Below, piece by piece: positions 25,390 through 33,533 of a DNA stretch of 38,530 nt (position 1 is its first letter; each line of letters starts with the position of its first letter). The position numbers and the translations under genes are program-made. Location: the NCBI RefSeq assembly GCF_008123515.1, contig NZ_VSSR01000030.1:1-38530 (forward strand), given 5' to 3'. Source of the DNA: Bradyrhizobium cytisi (GTDB taxonomy: Bacteria; Pseudomonadota; Alphaproteobacteria; Rhizobiales; Xanthobacteraceae). The notes under the pieces were generated by a model. That model had not been told where the DNA came from and searched no databases. It saw only the letters and a program-made list of their open reading frames with translations.

Positions 25390-27111
25390 ATGGCGATACG
25401 CGAATTTTCGCCGGAGGGGACGCCGCGCGCGAAAATCGCTTTCGTCGGGGAAGTACCGTCAAGCGAACATTTGGATAGGTTTCGCGAGCGCAACTTCGCA
25501 TGGGAACCATCTAATCCAAACGATCCAGTCACGCCGGATAAACTTCGCGATCCCGACTATATCTCTAAACTTGATGCAGTGATTTGGACTCAGGACTCCA
25601 AAAATCCAAAGACCTTGCCGCGAGAGTTGATTGAGATTGGACCACGCCTTCTAGATCACGATGTCCGAGTCTACATTCGTCTTGCGACGGACGACCAGCA
25701 GACTGCCATGCCTCGCCAACTCGTCGTAAATCCCCTTCGAAAAGGTTTGCTCCCAACAGCGAATCTTCGACGCACCGAATGGGAGACCATTCCCGAAAGC
25801 CAACGCGAGAGAGAGAACGCTTTTCTTTTACCGTGCGTTTACATTATCGACACGGCGTCATCTTGGATCGATATCGCGGCTTTAGTCTGTGATCGACCCG
25901 CCGGCCCATCACCGAAATTCGGATTACAATTTGACGAAGCCAATCTTCTCACCCGATTTGGACCGGATGGGCATGAAGAACGAGTTATGTTGCTCAAACG
26001 GTCGTTTTGGAATTGCGCAGAGATCCAACTGATATCGCTTGACGGCGGCCTGTCGGGCACGCGCGTCTTTAAGGCTTACGCCTCGCTAGATGCTGGATTA
26101 GTGCAACAGGGCGCAACAGGCGCCTACCCGCACGTGTATTTCGTGAAGATCGGGCCACGCAAAAAAATCATTGACGAGTACGACCAATACTGTGGCCACA
26201 TATTCGAATATGTGCCTTTCTATCTAGGGCCACGGTTGCGCCGCGATCGCTGCAACCTCGGGTCCACCCAAGGAATTCTCGTGGGCGACTTTGTCGATGG
26301 CGCAGAGTCGCTGATTGCCTGCGCGCGAGGCGGACGCTGCGGGCATGCCATTGCTAACCTGTTTGACAAGACGCTGGGCGGATGGAGGAAACAACAGCGT
26401 GTCGACACGAAATTTTCGCTTAGCTCCTATTTGGAGAAGAAATGGTGCGCTGAAGGACAAAGCCGATTGATCGCTTTGCCCCCTGAGCGCGTACCGCTCG
26501 TTAAGAAACTCCGCGCTGATATCGAAATTGAGCCATTGAAAGCGATATTTGAGCAGCTCGGGAACACTGAAACCTCGGTCGCCCCTGCGCATGGCGATAT
26601 GCACGCGACCAACGTGCTCGTCCGGCACGGAGACGCGATCCTCATAGATTTTGAGAAACTGGAGCAGCACTACCCGCTCACCTACGACCCCGCGTCCCTC
26701 GAAGGAGGGCTTTTGGTCGAAGGATTCATTGAAGACCTCAAGAAGAGAAGGCTTACGCCTAAGAAGCTCTTAAGCATGATTAGCCCTCTCTACGAGGAGA
26801 GTGCTCTGAAGATGGGTCAGTCCACATTCTGTAGACCCGGCGACCCCACCGAATGGTTTTTTAACGCGGTGAATCAAATTCGCGCGTTGAGCTGGTCGGC
26901 TGAACGGGAGCCAGGCCAGTACGCGTTGACGCTCGCGCTATGCCTTATTCGCAAAGGTTGCAACCCGCATCCAGAGCTCAAAGAAAAAGAGCCGAATACA
27001 TTGCGGGCGATCTCATTCTTCTTTGGTCAAAAGATTCTGCGAGCAATGGCGCCGACTACGGCGACGCCACCTCGCGTGCACAAGCGTCGATCCGGGGGTG
27101 TTGGGCAATGA
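25390..27111 (+). CDS. APH-like kinase in the ubiquitin-like operon
   Basis: A 573-residue soluble protein. Residues 12-110 (KIAFVGE..., LDAVIWTQDS, DVRVYIRL) look like a Rossmann-like or degenerate receiver domain without a convincing phospho-acceptor. From about 210 an APH-like kinase follows: glycine loop GGLSGTRVFK (219-228), probable Lys253 (YFVKIG), catalytic loop HGDMHATN (401-408) and DFE (420-422) in place of DFG. The start at ATG 25390 is one base after the E1 stop; an in-frame start at 25321 would lie within the E1. The glycine loop and catalytic loop closely parallel the receiver-APH fusion at 3238-4677. The substrate may be the Ubl, its target, or a nucleotide. It ends overlapping the DUF6527 gene (ATGA). 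Confidence 0.75.
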   Translation: MAIREFSPEGTPRAKIAFVGEVPSSEHLDRFRERNFAWEPSNPNDPVTPDKLRDPDYISKLDAVIWTQDSKNPKTLPRELIEIGPRLLDHDVRVYIRLATDDQQTAMPRQLVVNPLRKGLLPTANLRRTEWETIPESQRERENAFLLPCVYIIDTASSWIDIAALVCDRPAGPSPKFGLQFDEANLLTRFGPDGHEERVMLLKRSFWNCAEIQLISLDGGLSGTRVFKAYASLDAGLVQQGATGAYPHVYFVKIGPRKKIIDEYDQYCGHIFEYVPFYLGPRLRRDRCNLGSTQGILVGDFVDGAESLIACARGGRCGHAIANLFDKTLGGWRKQQRVDTKFSLSSYLEKKWCAEGQSRLIALPPERVPLVKKLRADIEIEPLKAIFEQLGNTETSVAPAHGDMHATNVLVRHGDAILIDFEKLEQHYPLTYDPASLEGGLLVEGFIEDLKKRRLTPKKLLSMISPLYEESALKMGQSTFCRPGDPTEWFFNAVNQIRALSWSAEREPGQYALTLALCLIRKGCNPHPELKEKEPNTLRAISFFFGQKILRAMAPTTATPPRVHKRRSGGVGQ

Positions 27112-27629
27112 TCGTAAATTTCACCATCAAAGCCAAAGTTGCTTCACGCGCCGATGCCAGCGCCTATCTGAAACAACCCGGGGACGCAGTCATTGTGGTT
27201 CGCCAAGCCCCACGTTGGCTGATCATGTCGTGTCCCTGTGGGTGCGGTTCTGAGCTGCCGGCAAATCTCGACCGACGCGCTGGTCCAGCATGGCGACTGT
27301 ATGAATCCCCAAACGGAACAAGCGTTTATCCCTCCGTGTGGCGCGATACCGACTGCAAAAGCCACTTCATCATTTGGCGCGGCAAAATCCTGCTATTTGG
27401 ACCGCGAGGAGACGATTGGTGGCTGGATGAGGGAGAGCTCAGTGATGCCGAGTTGCTCGACCGGGTACTCGAAACCCTGTCCGTTCGAGAGCAATCAATC
27501 GAAGAGATATCCGATCAAATTGCCGGCAGCGTACCTTGGGATGTTTTGCGATGTTGCCGAAAGCTTTGCGGAAAGGGCAAGGCCATCGAAGGATCGGGTC
27601 AGTCGAAAGGCCGTTTTCGGCGACGCTAG
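27108..27629 (+). CDS. DUF6527-type zinc-binding protein
   Basis: A 173-residue protein starting at ATG 27108, overlapping the kinase stop. It has CPCGCGSELP (C42, C44, C46) and later DCKSHFIIWRGKI (C83, H86), a Cys/His pattern that should bind zinc and that I recognise as the DUF6527 family. DUF6527 genes recur beside bacterial E1, E2 and Ubl genes, so this supports the operon assignment. The C-terminal 70 residues form a helical, winged-helix-like segment (LLDRVLETLSVREQSIEE). Its role is unknown; target recognition or Ubl binding is possible. The longer frame beginning at 26940 lies inside the kinase gene and is rejected. Confidence 0.78.
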   Translation: MIVNFTIKAKVASRADASAYLKQPGDAVIVVRQAPRWLIMSCPCGCGSELPANLDRRAGPAWRLYESPNGTSVYPSVWRDTDCKSHFIIWRGKILLFGPRGDDWWLDEGELSDAELLDRVLETLSVREQSIEEISDQIAGSVPWDVLRCCRKLCGKGKAIEGSGQSKGRFRRR

Positions 27630-27631
27630 AT

Positions 27632-27719
27632 CCTAACCACCGACGAAGAGCGAGACGTTTGGATGCGGGCACCGTGGGACGAGGCAAAGGTGCTGCAGCG
27701 GCCCCTGCCTAAGCGCCCC
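27632..27719 (+). pseudogene. YedK/HMCES-type SOS peptidase, C-terminal scrap
   Basis: The frame reads LTTDEERDVWMRAPWDEA and KVLQRPLP. This closely resembles the C-terminal end of rhizobial SOS-response-associated peptidases (family pattern x-T-T-x-E-E-x-D-x-W-x-x-A-P-x-x-E-A, LQRPLP). No start, catalytic Cys2 or other part is present. It lies between the Ubl operon end and a tRNA remnant, so it marks a deletion or insertion scar. Confidence 0.5.
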
Positions 27720-27836
27720 CCGATCACAATTGAGTCATTACATCGCAGCCAACTCTGCCGGCTTTACGCTGCGACTTTCCTCCTGCCGCTTCCACGCGCT
27801 TCCACGAACGACATTTCGGGCTCTAGTTCGGGCAGC

Positions 27837-27872
27837 AAAAAGCCCTCGAAAACGATGCGTTTTCAAGGGCTT
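27837..27872 (-). terminator. Rho-independent terminator behind the tRNA remnant
   Basis: AGCCCTCGAAAACG (27841-27854) pairs with CGTTTTCAAGGGCT (27858-27871) over 14 positions with one mismatch. In the leftward direction the stem is followed by a short T-run (GGGCTTTTTG). It lies ten bases past the 3' end of the minus-strand tRNA-Met remnant, where the terminator of that tRNA would be. Confidence 0.7.
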
Positions 27873-27881
27873 AAAACTTTG

Positions 27882-27935
27882 TTGCGGGGAGAGGATTTGA
27901 ACCTATGACCTTCAGGTTATGAGCCTGACGAACCG
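27882..27935 (-). tRNA. Remnant of initiator tRNA-Met (3' half)
   Basis: Reading leftwards, the sequence holds an intact anticodon arm TCAGGCTCATAACCTGA (CAU anticodon), a T-arm with loop TTCAAAT but one stem mismatch, and the acceptor strand CCCCGCAA followed by CAA instead of CCA. The D-arm and 5' acceptor half are missing or badly decayed. It is therefore a pseudo-tRNA or an attachment-site copy, as left by elements that integrate at tRNA 3' ends. The terminator directly downstream supports a genuine tRNA origin. Confidence 0.7.
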
Positions 27936-28247
27936 GTGTTCGCTGGTAGTTTTGTTGGTATCGCCAGAAAAGCCGTTGATTTTTCCCCTTAATTCACAAA
28001 AGGATAAACTGTGCGTTCAATGCCGGCCCAGCCAACTCGTTTTGATTTCGGGATGGGGGACGAGATTGCCACCAGACACGGGATACAAGAATTCCTGGAA
28101 TAGTTGGATCAATCGGATCAGAGCGAGCTGCCGGTAAGAGGCACCCGGAAAAGAAAAGCGGTCGTGGCTGCGCTGGCGTCCGGAACGTAGTGCGCCTTCT
28201 TCCGCCTCCGGGCGACTGCGCTCTTTCACGGCGGCGAAGTCGCGCCT
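27936..28247. other. 312-base gap without a recognisable gene
   Basis: The stretch between the tRNA-Met remnant and the end of the caspase-like gene contains no open frame with family likeness. It may hold decayed tRNA 5' sequence at its left end. No clear promoter or terminator was seen. Confidence 0.35.
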
Positions 28248-30938
28248 TCAGGGCGAACCTTGACGGATGGCCCAGAAGTTCCGCATGGGCGAGCTTCCTC
28301 GATAGCCCTCAAGCAACAGTAGAAGTCCACTCCTCAATTCAGGCCTCCAGGTCGCGGCGAGAAGCCTGGCGCGCCAAGGACGGGTTTCCTGAGGCGCACC
28401 CTCCAACAGGTCGAGAATCATCTTCTTCGCACGGAGATCGCCACGGAGCTGTCGTACGTGGCCGTTCGGCAAACGCGACTTGCTGCTCTCGAGCGTCTCC
28501 TCCGACATCTGCGGATTGGCCGATGCCCACGTCGCCGTTTCGGACCTCACACGTCGGTTGGGGCTCGACAGGAGCTCGACGACCTTCTCGGCCGGCTGAA
28601 TCTGCGCGAGTATACCCGCCGCCGCGGCGTCTCCGCTCCTGACCGCGCTTTCGAGAAATTCGATGTCGCCCGGCGTGAGGGGCAGACGCTGTGCGAACTT
28701 GACGAACGCTTCCCCGCTGCGCCGTTCCACGGCCTCGCGCATCAGATGGACCGCTCCCGCAGGGTCGACATCGACGATCCACTCCAAGGCCAACTTGCTC
28801 GACTCGAAGATACCGTTCAGGAACGGTGCCGCATATGAAGCTGGCGCGTGCAGTCGGTGAAGCGCCAACACCGCGGCGATACGCACGCCTTCCTCCGCGT
28901 CCGGGCGTCGTGCTACGAAATTTCGGATGGCCTCGATATCCTCCGCCGATCCGACCGCACCGAGAGCAACCAGGAGATAGGACGCGTCCTCGACCTCCAG
29001 GTTCTTTTCGGCAAGCCGCGACCTGACCTGCGGGGCCGAAACTCTGCCGTGCATGGCGAAGATCGCCACGACTTCCGGCGTCGATGCCGTGGCCGCCTCG
29101 AGATCGCCCACAACCGAGTCGTCGCAATGAGCGAGCAGTGCGGCGACGGCCAGAGCCCGCACGTCCGGATCGGCGGCGCCGAGTTGCCCCTTCAGGGCCG
29201 GCACGCAGGGCGCACGCTCGGATACGGCGATGACCGCTATGGTCTTCTTCGGAAGGTCCGACTTTTCGGGGTCGGCGGTCGCGAACCTGGGCAGCATGGC
29301 AAGCAATTGGTCGCTGGAGGACTGCCTTGAATCGATGTAGCCGGCGATATCGTCCACCGCGAACAGTCCGAAACTGTAGATCAGTATCATCGGCAACGCG
29401 TCGAGAGGTATCTCGCACCCGAGCCGCAGGGCCGCATTGATGCCGGCCGAGCGGTAGTCCTCGGAAGGCACCTTGCCGAGGAGGCCGACGACATAGTCGC
29501 GCACCGCCTCGCTGCACGGTGGGGCCGCCGCCGTCAGCAATTCCATGGGAAGTGTGTAGGGTCCTCTCCTCGGTTGCCGGAAGCCGGATGCGGGATCGCC
29601 CGGCGCGACCCTTGCAGCCGCCACCGATGCGAACGCCTTCACCCTTTCGTCCGGCGCTTCCGCCTGGACGGCTGCGAGCCATTGCAAGTCCTCGCGTCGC
29701 GCAAGTCTGGGCACCAAATGGACCGCCCCCGTCAGCGACTTGTCGGTCTTCCAAAGATCCAAGAGCCCTTTGCGAGCTTCGTCGTCCTCTCCGGCCCAGT
29801 AGGCGAGCCGGATCCGCGCACCTGGGGTCAGTTGTTCTCGTAGGGTCGGGAGCACGGGCTGCTCGATCGGAGCGTTCACGATCCCGCCGGCGTTCCGCAA
29901 CTGAGAAGTCGCGAGGACGTCGTCGCGCGTAAAGTCACTCTGCCAAAACAGCTTCGGGAAGCCGTATGCATGGGTACCCCACCGACCCACGTCGATGTCG
30001 ATCCAATCGCCTACCGTCGTCGCGTAGAGCGACCGCTCCAGGACCGAATAGTGAGTCATGAATGCGACCGACGCCACGCTCAGGAATGCGACGGTCGAAA
30101 TGACTGCGAAGCGGACGATATCTCGCCAGGAAAATCGCGCCAGCAGCAGAAGGATCCGGCTTTCGGTGAGCCGAGCCTGCCTGAATACAAGCGGATCGGT
30201 CCCGTAGGCTCCGTTGAACGTCTGTTCCTGCCGATAGCTCTCGTTCAGCTTCTTAACTTCGGTGGAGACGCGGGCGGCTATGTGCCGGGTCAGGTCCGAC
30301 AGGAAGATTGCGCCGGGAATCAGCCCGACCGGATCGGATCCGTCGATGGACCGCCGCAGGTAGGTCGAGAAGAACGTGCTGCCGCCGCCGGCGGCTTCCC
30401 ACGAGCGTTCATTTGCCCGCGTCGAACTGAGCAGTACCCGATATCCGCCCGCTCCCCGCGACCTGAAGAACTGCGGAACATAATCCGCGAAGCTCGCGCC
30501 GTAGCAGCAGTCGATGACCAAGAGTACGCCATAGGCATATGTATCCGATAGCGCACGACCGATTTCGGAGCCGAGCACGGGAGGTTGCGGGTGGTCGCCG
30601 GGCCGGGTGTCCCAAGCAACCAGTCCGAAATCCGACGGGAGCTGCATCCCGTGGCCAGCGAAATATATGAAGATGCGATCGGTCTTCGAGGCTTTCGAAG
30701 AGATGGCGGCGATCTCCTTCAAGATCCTGTCGCCGGTCGCATCGACCTCGGGTAGCAAGGTCACGTCCTCCGCCGGCAGGCCGCATCCTTTGAAGTCGAC
30801 GAGAGCCCCGTATAAGGCAGCGGCGTCGGCGGCAGGAGCACCGAGCTTGGTGAAGGCCGGATTGTTGGAAATGCCTATCAGCAGGACGAACGTGCGCGCT
30901 TCGGGAAACGCGGGTCTCGACTGCGTCGCTACCACCAT
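28248..30938 (-). CDS. Caspase-like protease with membrane segment and HEAT repeats
   Basis: An 896-residue protein. Residues 15-255 are a C14 caspase-like (metacaspase/orthocaspase) domain with the catalytic His96 in YFAGHGMQ and Cys145 in VIDCCYGAS. One hydrophobic helix at about 276-298 (FAVISTVAFLSVASVAFM) probably anchors it in the membrane. The rest, about 560 residues, is alpha-helical with HEAT-like repeats (ADPDVRALAVAALLAHCDD, EEGVRIAAVLALHRL, NRRVRSETATWAS) and could act as a sensing or docking arm. Its start overlaps the end of the small membrane gene by ten bases, so the two form an operon. Bacterial caspases act as cell-death proteases in several defence systems; that role is inferred here. 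No other effector gene is linked. Confidence 0.82.
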   Translation of the reverse strand: MVVATQSRPAFPEARTFVLLIGISNNPAFTKLGAPAADAAALYGALVDFKGCGLPAEDVTLLPEVDATGDRILKEIAAISSKASKTDRIFIYFAGHGMQLPSDFGLVAWDTRPGDHPQPPVLGSEIGRALSDTYAYGVLLVIDCCYGASFADYVPQFFRSRGAGGYRVLLSSTRANERSWEAAGGGSTFFSTYLRRSIDGSDPVGLIPGAIFLSDLTRHIAARVSTEVKKLNESYRQEQTFNGAYGTDPLVFRQARLTESRILLLLARFSWRDIVRFAVISTVAFLSVASVAFMTHYSVLERSLYATTVGDWIDIDVGRWGTHAYGFPKLFWQSDFTRDDVLATSQLRNAGGIVNAPIEQPVLPTLREQLTPGARIRLAYWAGEDDEARKGLLDLWKTDKSLTGAVHLVPRLARREDLQWLAAVQAEAPDERVKAFASVAAARVAPGDPASGFRQPRRGPYTLPMELLTAAAPPCSEAVRDYVVGLLGKVPSEDYRSAGINAALRLGCEIPLDALPMILIYSFGLFAVDDIAGYIDSRQSSSDQLLAMLPRFATADPEKSDLPKKTIAVIAVSERAPCVPALKGQLGAADPDVRALAVAALLAHCDDSVVGDLEAATASTPEVVAIFAMHGRVSAPQVRSRLAEKNLEVEDASYLLVALGAVGSAEDIEAIRNFVARRPDAEEGVRIAAVLALHRLHAPASYAAPFLNGIFESSKLALEWIVDVDPAGAVHLMREAVERRSGEAFVKFAQRLPLTPGDIEFLESAVRSGDAAAAGILAQIQPAEKVVELLSSPNRRVRSETATWASANPQMSEETLESSKSRLPNGHVRQLRGDLRAKKMILDLLEGAPQETRPWRARLLAATWRPELRSGLLLLLEGYRGSSPMRNFWAIRQGSP

Positions 30939-31285
30939 CGGCTAAAGAAGCCTCCACGAACGTTCTGACGCGGCGGCAGGCCGGCCTCTTCCGTGGACCG
31001 CGCCGTCGGCCCTTCGGGCGGGGGTGCCTTCGACGTCATCGTATTGAGACCGACCGCCGCAGAATAGACTAGGCAGCCATTGAGAATGGCGACGAAATAG
31101 CCGCTCAGCTCGCTGGTGTGATTGAAGACCGCAACAAGGATCACGATCGCTTCCGCGAGGAGTAACGTAAGCCACTTTGCGCTGACCCTGAATACGGACT
31201 GCAGCGTGTTGCCGACGACCACCGTAGCGGCAGTCGCCCCCGCGAATGTACCCAACGTAGCGATAGTGAACAGTTCTTGCGCCAT
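30929..31285 (-). CDS. Small three-helix membrane protein paired with the caspase
   Basis: A 118-residue protein with three predicted membrane helices (about residues 6-28, 36-54 and 60-80) and a charged, proline-rich cytosolic tail (KAPPPEGPTARSTEE, then FFSRWW). ATG 31285 has a GGGGGAC ribosome binding site; an in-frame ATG at 31324 lacks one. It overlaps the caspase start by ten bases. It may be the membrane target, the activator or a pore-forming partner of the protease. I do not recognise the family. Confidence 0.62.
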   Translation of the reverse strand: MAQELFTIATLGTFAGATAATVVVGNTLQSVFRVSAKWLTLLLAEAIVILVAVFNHTSELSGYFVAILNGCLVYSAAVGLNTMTSKAPPPEGPTARSTEEAGLPPRQNVRGGFFSRWW

Positions 31286-31912
31286 AGCAGTCCCCCAGCT
31301 CGCCGCAACCCGACCGAGCAACAAATCTACGCCGTCCCCGGATAAATCTCCAGTTGTAGGCCTCCCATCTTATTAAACCAACCGAGCAATTTCGGCAAAG
31401 CTCTACTGCACGATCGAGCGGCCGGTGACCATAGACAACGTCCACGCCGACGCGTCCAATCGTAACGAATCTTTCCGACCACACACCGTAGAGCTGAAGG
31501 TCAGCCTTTACGGCGCCCGGTCGTCCTCCGATCCACCGTCTTCGCGGCGACCACATTGTATCTCGGGTGCGCTAATGTTTCCGCATGCAACGCGTCGGTG
31601 CCGCCAGCTGTAGTTCGGCGCCACTTGTTCATCGGTCAAGCTGACCGCCTCGCGCCGGATCATTGTACCACGGCAATTCCGATAGCTTCAATTCTTCGCC
31701 GCGTCGGTATCGATCATGATGTAGTGGATTCCCTTATTGATCTAGAAGTTGGACGGCAGCAACTGTGATCTCGTCGAGCCGAGCTCGGGTGTAGGCCCAG
31801 ATCTAGGGGCACCAAGCGCCTCGCGGACATTCGACCTTTGTGCAAAGCATGATGCGTGCTTAGCACCGTGCGTGCTATCGTCTCCGGCCACAACCGAAAG
31901 GAAGGCCTTCAC
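31286..31912. other. 627-base gap between divergent genes
   Basis: No frame with family likeness or good start was found on either strand. Presumably it carries the divergent promoters of the membrane/caspase operon and the HEPN gene, but I could not place consensus boxes with confidence. A GTGCTTAGCAC palindrome at about 31856-31866 lies about 45 bases before the HEPN start and may be an operator. Confidence 0.35.
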
Positions 31913-32404
31913 GTGAAGTTTGACGATCCGGAATTTCAACAGCGTATCGCGGAAGCTCGCCAGCGCGCAGAGAATATGAACGCGTTGACGCTTTCCATTT
32001 TGCGTAATCACCTGGAAGCTGAGCAGATAATGAACGACTACATCACTACAAATGGTGTTTCCAAAAGAAAGCTCCGCAGGATGAAATTCTCGGACAAAAT
32101 GGAAAAGTGCAAACTATTCGCCAAAGGTGAAGAGAACGAACCTTGGTGGGGCATTCTCAACGCCGCCAACAGTCTCCGCAATACGATCGCGCACAACCTG
32201 GACGCCGATAAGATTGATCGCAGAATGGCCGATTTGAAGGAGAAATATTTGGCGACAATGACCTGGGAAAATGCCGCCCTAATTGAGAATGAGCCTGACG
32301 ATTACATTGCGATGATGGCGTGCTCGACGTGTGGCGGCTTCATTGCGACGCTTGATAGCCGCGTTAAGGGCGCGCAGGCCGCTTCTTCTTCGGAAGCCGA
32401 GTGA
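31913..32404 (+). CDS. HEPN-like small protein
   Basis: A 163-residue helical protein. The motif SLRNTIAHNLDADKI contains R-N-x3-H (R89, H94), the HEPN RNase signature, within a helix as expected. The preceding segment (LEAEQIMNDYITTNG, KCKLFAKGEENEPWWG) resembles HEPN-type proteins found singly in bacterial genomes. The start is GTG 31913, seven bases after an AAGGAAGG site; the longer ATG frame from 31856 has no ribosome binding site. No antitoxin gene (such as an MNT nucleotidyltransferase) is adjacent, so it may be an orphan toxin or a structural protein. Membership is by motif only. Confidence 0.6.
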   Translation: MKFDDPEFQQRIAEARQRAENMNALTLSILRNHLEAEQIMNDYITTNGVSKRKLRRMKFSDKMEKCKLFAKGEENEPWWGILNAANSLRNTIAHNLDADKIDRRMADLKEKYLATMTWENAALIENEPDDYIAMMACSTCGGFIATLDSRVKGAQAASSSEAE

Positions 32405-32494
32405 CCGCAAGTTCGCCGACGATCAGCACGACAAGCGCGCCGAACGTGTATGCGTCATGTACTGAGTAAACGATTGCGGCCCAACCGATGGTTT

Positions 32495-32734
32495 TCATAG
32501 TAGCGATCCATCAGCCCGTGGGGCTGTTTGCAGCTTTAGGGATCGCTTTGCGTGGCCAATGGCCCACCACGCGGTGCTTGTCAGGGCACCAGGGATCGGA
32601 TGTCGCCGCTTTAACGTCTGGCAGGACGGGGCATCACCCCATAGTTTCCATAGATCCTCGACCCAGACCCCGATGTCCACCGACAGGGCGTAGGTGGGAG
32701 GCCTATTCGTGGAATTATGGGCGGCCGGCATCAT
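32495..32734 (-). CDS. Hypothetical small protein downstream of the XRE regulator
   Basis: A 79-residue frame with start codons ATG ATG at 32734 and 32731, preceded by TGAGG at proper spacing; the TGA in that element is the stop of the XRE gene. It contains Trp-rich VWVEDLWKLWGDAP and a basic C-terminal part. I do not recognise it. Coupling to the XRE gene suggests a real gene, perhaps a toxin partner, but it could be chance. Confidence 0.4.
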   Translation of the reverse strand: MMPAAHNSTNRPPTYALSVDIGVWVEDLWKLWGDAPSCQTLKRRHPIPGALTSTAWWAIGHAKRSLKLQTAPRADGSLL

Positions 32735-32742
32735 TGCAAGCC

Positions 32743-33060
32743 TCAGAACGTCGCTTTTTTGCGAGCTGCACGGGCTTCGGAGGCCGAGAATCTGTATCCG
32801 GTCATGAACCCGTGACCGTGGTCCAGGTGCTCCAGCCCTATGAGGGCGAGATAGACATAACGCGGAAGCCTCGTCGTGGATTTCTCCCAGGAGATGATGG
32901 TTTGCCGTGATCCGACCTGAAGCGCGAGGCGAAGCATTTCTTGGGTGAACCCGTGCCTTTTGCGCCAAGCCTTGAGGTCGGCACCAGTGATGCCAGGGCT
33001 TGCCAGATAGGATGTATCTTGGATGTCTAAATCCGCAACATCTTCGAGCGATTCGGTCAT
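32743..33060 (-). CDS. XRE-family helix-turn-helix regulator
   Basis: A 105-residue protein with a central Cro/C1-type helix-turn-helix: ADLKAWRKRHGFTQEMLRLA, then GSRQTIISWEKSTTRLPR. The start at 33060 (MTESLEDV) is chosen for its GAGG five bases upstream; in-frame ATGs at 33108 and 33102 would add an unstructured N-terminus. It is convergent with the HEPN gene and followed by a small unknown gene. It probably controls this two-gene unit or a neighbouring phage-like operon now lost. Confidence 0.75.
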   Translation of the reverse strand: MTESLEDVADLDIQDTSYLASPGITGADLKAWRKRHGFTQEMLRLALQVGSRQTIISWEKSTTRLPRYVYLALIGLEHLDHGHGFMTGYRFSASEARAARKKATF

Positions 33061-33360
33061 GGGAGCCTCAAAAACCTGTTTGTTTTCGGATGTCGGCACC
33101 ATAACCATACGCAGAGAACCTTAAGGAAAGGCTAAACGTCGGGAAATTTTCTGCGCGGCGCGTCCCAGACCAATCGAACCGGTTCATCCTATTTGTACGC
33201 CACAGCTACCCAGGAGCCATACCTGCGCACTTGGCTTCTTTCGTGCTGGAGCAGCCTACGATCTTGTTGCCTCAGACCGATCATGGTTCGAGGTGGAGGC
33301 ATGCGCGGCAAGGAGGAAATGACTCGGGTCGAGGCCTTAGGGTCGCCAAATAGTGGGAAA

Positions 33361-33530
33361 ATGCCGCGTATCACGAAGCGGCCCCGCAAGAACCGCGGTG
33401 TGCCGCCGCCCGCAACGTTCGATATCGACGCACTGCCCGGCAGCTCTAATCGGAAGTTTTCATTGAAGAACTCTGCAAGGGCCTGATCCGACTCATTGTT
33501 TTTGTGGTCGGCTTTTTCGGTTACTGGACA
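33361..33530 (+). pseudogene. Decayed small membrane-protein gene next to the IS1634 element
   Basis: One frame from ATG 33361 gives a basic start (MPRITKRPRKNRGVPPP). After an apparent one-base shift near 33450 another frame gives EVFIEELCKGLIRL then IVFVVGFFGY, which reads like a membrane helix and runs into the transposon end. The two halves together look like the front part of a small membrane protein cut by the insertion. The remainder of the 33061-33533 gap shows nothing clear. Confidence 0.28.
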
Positions 33531-33533
33531 CAG

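Noticed and set aside
26940..27629. 229-codon frame for the DUF6527 protein
   Set aside because: The first 168 bases are inside the kinase gene in another frame; ATG 27108 with the four-base overlap is the natural start.
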